A stretch of 64,000 bases of DNA from Arthrobacter sp. ISL-72 (GTDB lineage: Bacteria; Actinomycetota; Actinomycetes; Actinomycetales; Micrococcaceae). How positions within the stretch are numbered: position 1 is the stretch's first letter; each line of letters opens with the position of its first letter. Positions 23,544 through 32,747 of the stretch are shown in pieces. Location: the NCBI RefSeq assembly GCF_018613755.1, contig NZ_JAGGPP010000004.1:310001-374000 (forward strand). The letters are read 5' to 3'. The translations under genes and the position numbers were made by a program. Below the pieces are notes generated by a model that ran no database searches, was not told the DNA's origin, and was given only the letters and a program-made list of their open reading frames with translations.

Positions 23544-25694
23544 TTACCACTTGCCCTTGCGGTTGAAATCGCGGTGTCCGCCTTCGTTGCCGTGGCGGGG
23601 CTTGCGTGCTCCGTCGCCGTGGCCGCCGAAGCGGGAATCGCTGGCCTGGCCGCGGCTGGCGCCGCTGTCGGCGCCGAAGCTGCGCTCGGAACGCTCGCTG
23701 TACGAACGGCCGCCGCGGTCAGCGGAGGACCGCTCGCCGTCGTTCTTGCGGAATTCCTTCTTGAACCCGCCGCTACCCTTGAAGTTGCCGCCGCGGTCTC
23801 CGCCACGGTTGCCCTGGTAACCGCCACGCTCACCGCCGCCGGACGGCTTCCGGCCGTTGTCCAGCTCGAGGTGGATCAGCTCGCCGCCGATCCTGGTGCG
23901 GGACAGGGCGCGCAGCTGGTCGGCGCTCAGGTCCGCCGGGAGCTCCACGAGGGAGTGGTCCGAGCGGATGTCGATGCCGCCGATCTGGGCCGAGGAGATG
24001 CCACCTTCGTTGGCAATGGCGCCCACGATGGAGCCCGGCATGACGCGCTGGCGGCGTCCGACGGCGATCCGGTAGGTGGCGTTGCCCTCGGTCAGCGTAC
24101 GGGTCGGGCCGCGTGAGCCGAAGCCGTCCTTGGCGCGTTCGCGCTTCTGGAACTCAGGAGCAGCGGGCAGTTCCTTGACCAGGAGCGGCTGTCCGCCCTG
24201 AGCCATAACGGCCAGTGCCGCAGCGATCTCCGCGGCGGGAACGTTGTGCTCTTCCTCGTAGGAGGCGATGAGATCGCGGAAGGCCGAGACGTCCTCGGAC
24301 TCCAGGGTCTCCGTGATCTTTTCCGCGAACTTGCCGAGGCGCAGCGTGTTCACGGTCTCGGCGGTGGGCAGGTGCATCTGCTCCACCGGCTGGCGCGTGG
24401 CCTTCTCGATTGAGCGCAACAGGTACTTCTCCCGCGGCGTCATGAACAGGATTGCGTCGCCGGAACGGCCTGCACGCCCGGTGCGGCCGATGCGGTGCAC
24501 GTAGGACTCGGTGTCGTGCGGGATGTCGTAGTTGATGACGTGGCTGATGCGTTCCACGTCAAGGCCACGGGCCGCGACGTCGGTGGCAACCAGGATGTCG
24601 ATGCGGCCTTCCTTCAGCGCGTCCACAGTGCGTTCGCGCTGCTGCTGCGGGATGTCGCCGTTGATGGCGGCAGCCTGGAAACCGCGGGACTTCAGCTTGT
24701 CGGCGAGGTCCTCGGTGGCCATCTTGGTGCGCACGAAGGCGATGACGCCGTCGAACTCTTCAACCTCAAGGATGCGGGTCAGCGCGTCGAGCTTGTGCGG
24801 GACCATGACCTGCAGGTAGCGCTGCTTGGTGTTCGCACCGGTGGTGGTCTTGGACTTCACCGAGATCTCGGCGGGGTTGTTCAGGTACTGCTTGGACATC
24901 CGGCGGATCTGGCTCGGCATGGTGGCCGAGAACAGTGCAACCTGGCGGTCCGAGGGGGTCTGCTGGAAGATCTGCTCTACGTCTTCGGCGAAGCCCATGC
25001 GGAGCATTTCGTCGGCCTCATCCAGCACCAGGTACTGGAGTTCGGACAGGTCCAGGGAACCCTTGGCGATGTGGTCGATGACACGGCCGGGGGTGCCGAC
25101 AACAACCTGGGCGCCGCGGCGAAGTCCGGCCAGCTGCGGGCCGTAGGCAGAGCCGCCGTAGACGGGGAGGACGGTGAAGTCATCGATGTGCTTGGCGTAG
25201 GACGTGAACGCCTCGGCAACCTGCAGGGCCAGCTCGCGGGTCGGAGCAAGGACCAGGGCCTGCGTCTTGCGGGACGGGCCGTTGAGGTCGTGGAGCTCGG
25301 CCAGGCGGGACAGTGCCGGTACTGCGAATGCTGCAGTCTTACCGGTTCCGGTCTGGGCCAGGCCCACGACGTCGCGGCCTTCGAGCAGCAGCGGGATGGT
25401 TGCTGCCTGGATGGGGGAAGGCTTCTCGTACCCGACGTCCTGCAGCGCGGCAAGAACGCGGGGATCGATGCCAAGGTCGGCGAACTTAGCGCCTTCTTCT
25501 TCGGCTTCTTCAGCCTTCGGGGCCACAGCAGGTGCTTCTTCAGCCTTCGGCGCCTCGGCAGGTGCCTCTGCAGCTGCGGGGGCCTCGGTGAATTCGGGGG
25601 CGGAACCGGCTGCGGGAGCGGCGGTTTCGGCAGACTCGACGGCGGTCTCGGCGACGGGAGTCTCGGTGGTGGCGTCGTTGTGATTTTCGGGCAT
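23544..25694 (-). CDS. DEAD-box ATP-dependent RNA helicase (DeaD/CsdA-like)
   Basis: The 716-residue protein begins with an acidic Ala/Pro/Glu-rich tail (~1-68). The helicase core follows with Q motif, AQTGTGKT (~113-120), PTRELA, DEADEML, FSATMP, and motif VI HRIGRTGRAG. A DbpA-type RNA-binding domain comes next and a Gly/Arg-rich tail (GGERGGYQGNRGGDRGG) ends it. ATG 25694 is preceded by GAGGA; upstream in-frame ATGs lack a better site. DeaD-type helicases unwind rRNA and mRNA, notably in the cold. The long 5' leader fits post-transcriptional control, which is inference. Confidence 0.93.
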   Translation of the reverse strand: MPENHNDATTETPVAETAVESAETAAPAAGSAPEFTEAPAAAEAPAEAPKAEEAPAVAPKAEEAEEEGAKFADLGIDPRVLAALQDVGYEKPSPIQAATIPLLLEGRDVVGLAQTGTGKTAAFAVPALSRLAELHDLNGPSRKTQALVLAPTRELALQVAEAFTSYAKHIDDFTVLPVYGGSAYGPQLAGLRRGAQVVVGTPGRVIDHIAKGSLDLSELQYLVLDEADEMLRMGFAEDVEQIFQQTPSDRQVALFSATMPSQIRRMSKQYLNNPAEISVKSKTTTGANTKQRYLQVMVPHKLDALTRILEVEEFDGVIAFVRTKMATEDLADKLKSRGFQAAAINGDIPQQQRERTVDALKEGRIDILVATDVAARGLDVERISHVINYDIPHDTESYVHRIGRTGRAGRSGDAILFMTPREKYLLRSIEKATRQPVEQMHLPTAETVNTLRLGKFAEKITETLESEDVSAFRDLIASYEEEHNVPAAEIAAALAVMAQGGQPLLVKELPAAPEFQKRERAKDGFGSRGPTRTLTEGNATYRIAVGRRQRVMPGSIVGAIANEGGISSAQIGGIDIRSDHSLVELPADLSADQLRALSRTRIGGELIHLELDNGRKPSGGGERGGYQGNRGGDRGGNFKGSGGFKKEFRKNDGERSSADRGGRSYSERSERSFGADSGASRGQASDSRFGGHGDGARKPRHGNEGGHRDFNRKGKW

Positions 25695-26093
25695 AGGGAA
25701 GTTTTCCTCATCCATAGGGGGCCAAGCGGCACAACCCGAGGTGAGCGGAGCCGCAGTACATGTGCCGTTTGGACGCCGGGCAGACATTGACCGGCCGGTC
25801 ACGTAGAAGTCCGGCGCTTTCGCAATCCCGTGGCAGGACTTCCCGCTGCATCTCTTGGCTGCTATCCCAGCAGTCTGTACAGCGTTTTCTTTAGCCGGCT
25901 CTCCCTATGAAAATGCCCGCATCACAGTTGCGGGCCCCAACACTTACCAGTCCTGCCTCAAAAATTGGGCAGGAATAAGGGATTTCCGGAGTGGGGGATA
26001 TTTCAAGTGTAGGGCAAAGACCCAGCCCGAGGGTAATTGAACGTCCGACGGCGGCGGTGAGCTTGCGCACACGGCCCGCCGGGCAGCGGGCTT
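25695..26093. other. Long leader region of the DEAD-box helicase
   Basis: The ~400-bp gap has no recognisable gene. A hairpin, GCCCGCA (25915-25921)/TTGCGGGC (to 25935), lies in it. On the minus strand the gap would form the helicase promoter and 5' UTR. Confidence 0.45.
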
Positions 26094-26750
26094 CTACCGC
26101 CCCAGCCGCCTCAGCAGGGCCTCAAACTTCGTGTCGAACTCCGGTTGCTGGAGCCGGATCTCACCGTCCGCGTCCGCGTCACGCAGCGCTTCCATGTCCT
26201 CGATGGTGGGCTCGCTGAACCACTTGCCGACGGTCACCCCGTGGGAGGGAACGAACAGCCGGTGGACATGGTCGCCGGCCTGGATCGTCCCGGTCTTGAT
26301 GACGCGGAGGTAAGCGCCCACGCGCCCGGCCTGGGTGAATCGCTTGACCCACTGGGCCTCGTCCATGCGGCGCTGGAACGTGGCGCACGGAACGCGGGGC
26401 GACGTCACCTCGACTTCGACGTCAAGGCCGATCCTCCAGCGTTCGCCGATCACCGCTGTGGTGGTTCCGATGCGGGCCACCCGCAGGTTCTCACCGAAGA
26501 CCCCGGGAGGGAGCTCCCGCTGCAGTTCACCCACCCAGTAATCGGCATCGGCCTCCGAGTATGCATACAGCGCCTGGTCCAGGCCGCCATGGTGGATGCG
26601 GCTGGCCTGGATGTCGCCGTGAAGCCCCAGCCGGTGAACCTTGACCGGGCCCTCCACCGCGCGCTTGTCAATGGCGGTGACGCCCACGCTCCCCTCGTCA
26701 CGCAGAAGCTGGTGTACCCGGCAAACGGCAAGCACAGATGCGGTGTCCAT
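26094..26750 (-). CDS. MOSC-domain protein (YiiM-like)
   Basis: The 218-residue protein shows VHRLGLHGDIQASRIHHGGL and GVFGENLRVARI in the N-terminal beta barrel, and the conserved Cys in SPRVPCATFQRRM, as in MOSC sulphur carriers. YiiM-type proteins reduce N-hydroxylated compounds with a molybdenum cofactor or handle sulphur. The C-terminal ~50 residues include an acidic helix. It is a single-gene unit. Confidence 0.87.
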   Translation of the reverse strand: MDTASVLAVCRVHQLLRDEGSVGVTAIDKRAVEGPVKVHRLGLHGDIQASRIHHGGLDQALYAYSEADADYWVGELQRELPPGVFGENLRVARIGTTTAVIGERWRIGLDVEVEVTSPRVPCATFQRRMDEAQWVKRFTQAGRVGAYLRVIKTGTIQAGDHVHRLFVPSHGVTVGKWFSEPTIEDMEALRDADADGEIRLQQPEFDTKFEALLRRLGR

Positions 26751-26802
26751 GGCACCAGTCTAGGTTCTCCGTTCCAGGCTCCTTGGCGGAACGAGTCCGG
26801 CG

Positions 26803-27477
26803 TCAGGGATCGAAGCGGTACCCCATGCCTGCTTCGGTGTGCAGGTGGCGCGGCTTGGCCGGGTCCTGTTCAAGTTTGCGCCTCAGCTGCGCCAGGTACA
26901 CGCGAAGGTATTGCGTCTCCTTCGCGTACGCCTGGCCCCACACCTGGGTGAGCAGTTGCTGCTGGCTGACCAGCTTCCCGGCGTTGCGGACCAGCAACTC
27001 GAGGATGTTCCATTCCGTCGGGGTGAGGCGGATGTCCTGCCCGTCCCGGACCACCTTCCGGGCCGCAAGGTCGACTACGAAGTCCGCCGTTTCCACCGTG
27101 GGCGCCTCCCGCATGCCCGGCGAGCGCCGTGAGGCGGCGCGCAGCCGGGCGAGGAGTTCATCGAGGCCGAAGGGCTTCGTCACGTAGTCGTCCGCGCCGG
27201 CGTCGAGGGCTTCCACTTTGTCCTCTGAGGAGTGGCGGGCGGAGAGCACGATGATGGGCACGGAGCTCCAGCCGCGGATCCCGCGGATCACGTCCGTTCC
27301 GTCCATGTCCGGCAGTCCCAGATCGAGCACGACGATGTCCACGGGGTGCTGGGCGGCCAGCTTCAGGCCGTCCGCGCCAAATCCCGCCGTGATTGCCTGG
27401 TAGCCGTGGGCGCGGAGGTTGATCTGCATGGCCCGGGCCAGCCGCGCCTCGTCTTCGATGATCAGCACCAGTGTCAC
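26803..27477 (-). CDS. kdpE: KdpE-like OmpR-family response regulator
   Basis: The 224-residue regulator has an N-terminal receiver with Asp52 (VVLDLGLPDMDG) and Lys in TKPFGLDE, and a winged-helix output domain ending GMGYRFDP as in KdpE. The GTG start at 27477 overlaps the kinase stop by four bases; the frame is open further upstream but unlike the family. KdpE normally activates the high-affinity K+ pump kdpFABC. No kdpFABC genes are in this window, so the target here is uncertain. Confidence 0.85.
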   Translation of the reverse strand: MTLVLIIEDEARLARAMQINLRAHGYQAITAGFGADGLKLAAQHPVDIVVLDLGLPDMDGTDVIRGIRGWSSVPIIVLSARHSSEDKVEALDAGADDYVTKPFGLDELLARLRAASRRSPGMREAPTVETADFVVDLAARKVVRDGQDIRLTPTEWNILELLVRNAGKLVSQQQLLTQVWGQAYAKETQYLRVYLAQLRRKLEQDPAKPRHLHTEAGMGYRFDP

Positions 27478-29117
27478 GGCAGCGGACCTTCCCACAGCGG
27501 CAGGGTGACCACCATCGTGAGCCCGCCGCCCGGCGTCGGCTCCGCTGCCAGGACGCCGCCCATGGCTTCGGTGAAGCCGTTCGCAACGGCCAGGCCCAGA
27601 CCGATCCCCACGTTGTGGCCACCGTCTGTCCGCTGGGCATCGTTGAGCCGCTGGAACGGCCGGAACATGTCCAGCACTGCGGCCGGAGCCACACCGGAAC
27701 CATGGTCCACCACCCGGAGTTCGCTGGCGGGCCTGCCGGCCAGCGCGATCCCCTCCCCGGCGCGCGCGGTCAGCACCACATCGGCGTCTGGCGCGTATTT
27801 CAGCGCATTCTCCACCAGGTTGGCCACAACCCTCTCCAGCATGCCGGCGTCGGCCTCCACTCGGGGCAGGTTGGCAGGCAGCGCCACCCGGATCCGCTCC
27901 GCCGGCAGCCCCCTCAGCGCATCCGGCAGCACCTCGGCCCATCCCAGTCCGCCCAGGAACGGGTTGACGGAATCAGCCGTGATCCGGGACATGTCCAGGA
28001 GGTTGCCGATGAGGTGGTCCAGACGGTCCGCCGAATCCTCGATGGTGGCAAGCAGTTCGCCCTCATCCTCCGGGGAAAACTGCACCTCCTGCTGGCGGAG
28101 GCTGCTGACCGCCAGCTTGATGCCGGCCAGCGGAGTCCGCAGGTCGTGGCTGACGGCCCGCAGGATCGACGTGCGCATCTTGTTGCCTTCGGAGAGACGC
28201 TGGTTGTCCTGCATGCTCGCCGCCAGTTGCCGGCGCTCCAGGATGGCCACCAGGAATGCGCCGAAAGCGGCCAGCATCCGCTGGTGCTGACCGGTGAAGT
28301 GCTGGCCCGCCGGCGGCCCGCCGTTGATCAGCACCGTGTAGCGGGAATCGACGACAACGGCATGGTCGGCTGCCGCGTGGGTTACCGGCGGGCTGGTTCC
28401 GGCGCTGGCAACCACTGTCCATTCGGCAGGGCTCCCGGGCCCGTGGGGAGCCCGCCCCGGACTTCGGGGGCTGCCCGGCCCCGCGCCGCGCAGGCTGCCG
28501 GAAAAACCAGGGGTGCTGCCGGCCAGCAGAGTTACGGCTTCCACTCCCAGCCTGCTGCGGACCTTCTCCAGGAACGTCTCAAGGCTGCCGTCGGAGCTGA
28601 GGATCTGCAGCGAGAGTTCGCTCAGTGCCCTGGCTTCGGCCCCCGACCTCGCGGCTTCCTCCGCCCGGCGGGTTGCCAGGCCAACTGCGAGGGCCACGCT
28701 GCAGGCGACGGCCAGGAAGACCAGGAGCGTGAACAGGGTGGAGGGATCGGCGATGGACAGGGAACCCACCGGGTCGGCCGAGAAGTAGTTGAGCAGCGTT
28801 GTGCCTAGGACAGCTGCCACGACGGCGGGCCAGAATCCCCCGATGGCAGCCACCGCCACGGCCACGGCAAGATGCAGGAGCATGATGATGGCGAAGTTCC
28901 GGTATCCCGCCAGCGTCACCAGGACCTCCACGACGGGTGGCAAAAGCACCGCCAGGGCCATGCCGATGACGAAGCGGCTCCGTCCAATTCCCTGGAGCGC
29001 CGAGCGTGCGGTCCCGGGCCCGGCGGGGCCCGACCGGACGGTGGCTGCTTTTGCGGTGCCTGATCCAGCGGTGCCTGATCCAGCATCGCCTGGTCGGGCG
29101 GATCCAACTGCTGCCAT
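27474..29117 (-). CDS. KdpD-like sensor histidine kinase lacking the N-terminal KdpD/USP domains
   Basis: The 547-residue protein starts with ~45 residues of low-complexity Ala/Gly/Pro. The four-helix DUF4118 membrane module of KdpD follows (~48-148), then a GAF-like region. HisKA has His324 (RAVSHDLRTPLAG), and HATPase_c has NLVENALKYAP and GIGLGLAVANG. Full KdpD is about 850-900 residues and begins with a KdpD sensor domain and a universal-stress domain. Both are absent here, and no remnant of them is visible upstream. It is coupled to the KdpE-like gene. Confidence 0.87.
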   Translation of the reverse strand: MAAVGSARPGDAGSGTAGSGTAKAATVRSGPAGPGTARSALQGIGRSRFVIGMALAVLLPPVVEVLVTLAGYRNFAIIMLLHLAVAVAVAAIGGFWPAVVAAVLGTTLLNYFSADPVGSLSIADPSTLFTLLVFLAVACSVALAVGLATRRAEEAARSGAEARALSELSLQILSSDGSLETFLEKVRSRLGVEAVTLLAGSTPGFSGSLRGAGPGSPRSPGRAPHGPGSPAEWTVVASAGTSPPVTHAAADHAVVVDSRYTVLINGGPPAGQHFTGQHQRMLAAFGAFLVAILERRQLAASMQDNQRLSEGNKMRTSILRAVSHDLRTPLAGIKLAVSSLRQQEVQFSPEDEGELLATIEDSADRLDHLIGNLLDMSRITADSVNPFLGGLGWAEVLPDALRGLPAERIRVALPANLPRVEADAGMLERVVANLVENALKYAPDADVVLTARAGEGIALAGRPASELRVVDHGSGVAPAAVLDMFRPFQRLNDAQRTDGGHNVGIGLGLAVANGFTEAMGGVLAAEPTPGGGLTMVVTLPLWEGPLP

Positions 29118-29292
29118 GGCTCCATCTTGGCACGGGGAGTTCTCCTCCGTTTTTCGTTACCGGCACGTCCTGCCAGGCACTAGGCTGACTTCAGGATTTA
29201 CGCGCCATGTTTTGCGGTGGGGGGTTTTGCCGTACAGCCTTGGCGCACGCGTGGCCGGTCACAGATTCAACATGGACAACCGAGGGGGACCC

Positions 29293-30018
29293 ATGGACCC
29301 GCAGGACCCGATCCAGGATCCTTCGAAAGATCCGCAGAAGGATCCAAAGAAGGATCCGGACGACGCCCGTTCCCGGGAACAAGGCCAGGACAGCGGACCG
29401 GCGGGGCCCGCTGACCGCGGGGCGTCCAGGCCCGGCTGGATGACCGCGCCGGAGGACTTCACCCCGCAGCCGCACGATCCCGCGACGGGACAGGTGCCGC
29501 CTTGGCAGGTCCCGAAACCGGAGCTCCGGGACACCGGTGCAGGACCGGTTCCCACGCCCGGTCCCGGAACCGTGCCGGGCCCCATCATCGACCCCTTCGA
29601 ACGTGAACGCGAGCGTGAGGCAGCGGCACGGAAGAAGCGCTCACAACGCCGTACCGTCGTCGTCGGCCTCGGTGTGACTGCCCTGCTGGCAGGGACCATC
29701 ACTGCCATCGTGGCCAGCAATGAAGCGGAGGCCGATTACGCGCAGGTCTGCTTCAATGACGAAACCGGCGAGCGCGTCGAAGACACCCGGTGCGACAACA
29801 GCAGCAGCGCCGGGCGGAGCTCGGGAATCTACGCCTGGTACTTCTACTCCCGCGGTTCCAACGTCCCGGCCGTCGGGCAGAACCGCTCGCAGTACCCCAG
29901 CTTCACCAAGACCGTGCCGCAGGGAGCCAAGACGTCCACCGGCTACAGCACCAAGGGCGGCACGGTCAGCAGGGGCGGCTTCGGCAGCAGCTCCAAGGGC
30001 GGAAGCACGGGAGGCTAG
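29293..30018 (+). CDS. YgiB-like (DUF1190) membrane-anchored protein
   Basis: The 241-residue protein has an Asp/Lys/Pro-rich cytoplasmic N terminus with repeated KDP units, a charged Arg/Glu/Lys helix, and one membrane segment (VVVGLGVTALLAGTITAIV). The outside domain has two Cys (AQVCFNDETGERVEDTRC), YAWYFYSRGS, and a Ser/Gly tail with RGGFGSSSKGG as in YgiB. ATG 29293 follows GAGGGGGA. It immediately precedes the YgiC-like ligase gene, the same pairing as ygiB-ygiC in E. coli. Function is unknown. Confidence 0.72.
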   Translation: MDPQDPIQDPSKDPQKDPKKDPDDARSREQGQDSGPAGPADRGASRPGWMTAPEDFTPQPHDPATGQVPPWQVPKPELRDTGAGPVPTPGPGTVPGPIIDPFEREREREAAARKKRSQRRTVVVGLGVTALLAGTITAIVASNEAEADYAQVCFNDETGERVEDTRCDNSSSAGRSSGIYAWYFYSRGSNVPAVGQNRSQYPSFTKTVPQGAKTSTGYSTKGGTVSRGGFGSSSKGGSTGG

Positions 30019-30020
30019 GA

Positions 30021-31238
30021 GTGAAGAGACTGCAGGCGACCCCCAGGCCCGGCTGGAAGCAGAAGATCGAGGAACAGGGGCTGGTCTTTTCCACCACCAC
30101 CATGCCGGACGGCAAAAAGATTGAGTACTGGAACGAATCCGCGTACTACGAATTCACCATGGACGAGGTGGAAGCCCTCGAAAAGACCGCAGAGGACATG
30201 CACCTGATGTGCCTCGAGGCAGCCGAATACTTGGCCACCGGTGCGATGGGCAGCATCGGAATCGGTCCGCAGGCGCTGGAACTTGCCGCGGAATCGCTGC
30301 AGGCCAGGGACATGGACATCTACGGACGCTTCGACTTCATTTATGACGGCCGGGGCGGCCCGGCCAAGATGCTCGAGTACAACGCGGACACGCCCACCGG
30401 ACTGATCGAGGCGTCCGTGGCGCAGTGGTTCTGGCTGCAGGACGTGTTCCCGGAGAAGGACCAGTGGAACGGGATCCATGAAGCCCTGATCCGGCAGTGG
30501 AAGAAGCTTCAGTACCGCACCGGCATGAGCACCCTGCACATTGCCCATTCGGAAGCGGAGCAGTCCGGCGAGGACTGGATGACCGCCGCGTACATGCGGG
30601 ACGTGGCAGGCCAGGGCGGCTGGACAACCATCGGGATCAACATGTCGGACATCGGCTGGGACCCCAACCTGCACCGCTTCGTGGACCTGGACAATTTCAT
30701 GATCAGCACCATCTTCAAGCTGTATCCGTGGGAACTGATGATGAAGGAACCCTTCGGCCAGCGCCTGCTGCAGCGTGCCCACAATCCGCGCTGGGTGGAG
30801 CCGGCCTGGAAGATGCTGCTGTCCAACAAGGCACTTCTTGCGGCCCTGTGGCACCTTTACCCGGACCACCCGAACCTCCTGCCGGCGTACCTCAACGACC
30901 CCGGACCGCTGAAGGAATGGGTGGCCAAGCCCCTGCACGGCCGCGAAGGGGACAACATCAAGATCCACGCGGCCGGCATCAACATGGAGCAGCCGGGCGG
31001 CTACGGGCGCGAAGGCTGGTGCTATCAGCAGTTCCATCTGCTGCCCGACTTCGACGGGAACCACCCCGTCCTGGGCCTGTGGGTGGTGGACGGCGAGTCC
31101 GTGGGCTGCGGCATCCGCGAATCCGACGGCCCCATCACCGATTACTTCTGCCGGTTCGTCCCCAACACCATTGACGCTCCGGCACCTCTTTCAGCCCAGG
31201 CTTCGGCCTCCTCCAGCAAAGCAGGTATCGCACTATGA
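30021..31238 (+). CDS. Glutathionylspermidine synthase-like ATP-grasp ligase (YgiC/YjfC family)
   Basis: The 405-residue protein begins at GTG 30021, three bases after the previous stop and behind GGAGG. It contains the pre-ATP-grasp and ATP-grasp parts of the family: FDFIYDGRGGPAKMLEYNAD, TPTGLIEASVAQWFW, and the C-terminal GYGREGWCYQQFH and WVVDGESVGCGIRESDGPITD. Family members form an amide bond with a peptide or polyamine using ATP, but they lack the amidase half of true GspS. The acceptor is unknown. The stop overlaps the permease start (ATGA). Confidence 0.87.
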   Translation: MKRLQATPRPGWKQKIEEQGLVFSTTTMPDGKKIEYWNESAYYEFTMDEVEALEKTAEDMHLMCLEAAEYLATGAMGSIGIGPQALELAAESLQARDMDIYGRFDFIYDGRGGPAKMLEYNADTPTGLIEASVAQWFWLQDVFPEKDQWNGIHEALIRQWKKLQYRTGMSTLHIAHSEAEQSGEDWMTAAYMRDVAGQGGWTTIGINMSDIGWDPNLHRFVDLDNFMISTIFKLYPWELMMKEPFGQRLLQRAHNPRWVEPAWKMLLSNKALLAALWHLYPDHPNLLPAYLNDPGPLKEWVAKPLHGREGDNIKIHAAGINMEQPGGYGREGWCYQQFHLLPDFDGNHPVLGLWVVDGESVGCGIRESDGPITDYFCRFVPNTIDAPAPLSAQASASSSKAGIAL

Positions 31239-32725
31239 GCACAGGGACGTCGACGACGGGAGCGGAAGTTCCGTCGAAGGGACTGCGGGCCGGCATCCTG
31301 GACCTGGGCGACTCCGTCATGCTGGGGCTGGCTTCCACCGCACCCGTTTATTCGCTGGCGGCCACGCTTGGCCTGATAGTCGCAGTCAACGGCAATTACA
31401 CGCCGCTGATCCTTCTCCTGGGTTTTGTGCCGGTGCTCTTCATCGCCTACGCCTTCCGGGAACTGAACAGCGTCATGCCGGACTGCGGCACCACCTTCAT
31501 CTGGGCCCGCCGCACGTTTGGCCCGTGGGCAGGGTGGCTGGGCGGCTGGGGTGTTGCCCTGGCCGGCACCGTGGTGCTCGCCAACCTGGCGCAGGTGGCC
31601 GGGCAATACCTGTGGCTGCTGATCGGCGACGGTTCGCTGGCGGAAAACGACCTGGTGGTGACGGCCACCGGGGTGTTGTTCATCGTCTTCATGACCCTGG
31701 TGAACTACCGCGGCATCCGGCTGGGCGAACACGTCCAGCGGGTCCTGACCTACGTGCAGTATGTCTCGCTGGGCATTTTCGCGCTGGCGATCATATTCCG
31801 GATAGCGGGCGGGGCACCCGAGGGCCAGGCGTTCGATCTGGCGTGGTTCAACCCCGCAGGTGCCTTCGCCGATCCCGGGGCAGTGGTGCACGGGGCACTA
31901 CTCGCTCTGTTCATTTACTGGGGCTGGGACACCTGCCTGGCCGTCAACGAGGAAACCGAGAACCCCGCCAAGACCCCGGGCCGCGGCGCCGTCATCTCCG
32001 CGTTCGTGCTCGTGGCCATCTACGTCTCGGTGGCCCTGCTGGTGATGATGTATGCCACCGTGGGCACGGACGGCATCGGCCTGGGCAACGAAGCCAACCA
32101 GGATGATGTGTTCCTGGCGATGAAGGACGTGGTGCTGGGTCCATGGGGGTGGCTGATCGTGGTGGCCGTGCTGGCGTCGGTGCTGTCCTCCACCCAGACC
32201 ACGATCCTCCCCACCGCGCGCGGTACGCTGTCCATGGGTGTGCACGGCGCACTGCCCGCCAGGTTCGGCGAAGTCCACCCGCGTAATCAGACGCCCGGGT
32301 TCTCCACCCAGATCATGGGGGCCGCCTCCGTCGTGTATTACGTGGCCATGAGCTTCCTCAGCCAGAACCTGCTGTCCGACTCCATCAGCGCCATCAGCCT
32401 GTTCATTGCGTTCTACTATGCGCTGACCGGCTTCGCGTGCGTCTGGTTCTTCCGCGCCACCCTGCGTGAGTCCGCCCGCAACCTGTGGTTCCGCGGCCTC
32501 CTGCCGCTGCTCGGCGCGCTGATGCTGACGGCTGCGTTCTTCATCTCTGCGGTGCAGATGTGGGACCCGGCCTACGGGGACACCGAGATTTTCGGTGTGG
32601 GAGGTGCCTTTGTCAGCGGCGTGGTGCTGCTGGCGCTTGGTGTGGTGCTGGCCGTTGTGTGCCGTTTCGCCCCGGCGACGCGGGAGTACTTCCTGTCAGC
32701 CCGGGCGGTGCCGAGCAACCGGTAG
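31235..32725 (+). CDS. APC-superfamily amino-acid/polyamine permease
   Basis: The 496-residue permease has about 12 membrane helices. The first helix motif is AGILDLGDSVMLGLASTAP and the conserved second helix segment is ELNSVMPDCGTTFIWA, as in APC transporters. It is translationally coupled to the ATP-grasp ligase (4-bp overlap). It may import the amine or amino acid that the ligase uses, which is inference from the operon. Confidence 0.88.
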   Translation: MSTGTSTTGAEVPSKGLRAGILDLGDSVMLGLASTAPVYSLAATLGLIVAVNGNYTPLILLLGFVPVLFIAYAFRELNSVMPDCGTTFIWARRTFGPWAGWLGGWGVALAGTVVLANLAQVAGQYLWLLIGDGSLAENDLVVTATGVLFIVFMTLVNYRGIRLGEHVQRVLTYVQYVSLGIFALAIIFRIAGGAPEGQAFDLAWFNPAGAFADPGAVVHGALLALFIYWGWDTCLAVNEETENPAKTPGRGAVISAFVLVAIYVSVALLVMMYATVGTDGIGLGNEANQDDVFLAMKDVVLGPWGWLIVVAVLASVLSSTQTTILPTARGTLSMGVHGALPARFGEVHPRNQTPGFSTQIMGAASVVYYVAMSFLSQNLLSDSISAISLFIAFYYALTGFACVWFFRATLRESARNLWFRGLLPLLGALMLTAAFFISAVQMWDPAYGDTEIFGVGGAFVSGVVLLALGVVLAVVCRFAPATREYFLSARAVPSNR

Positions 32726-32747
32726 GGGCAGCCCGTAGGATGCTCCA

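Noticed and set aside
24495..25790. 431-codon plus-strand frame over the DEAD-box helicase
   Set aside because: It is antisense to a gene with all helicase motifs and its composition is typical of a shadow frame.
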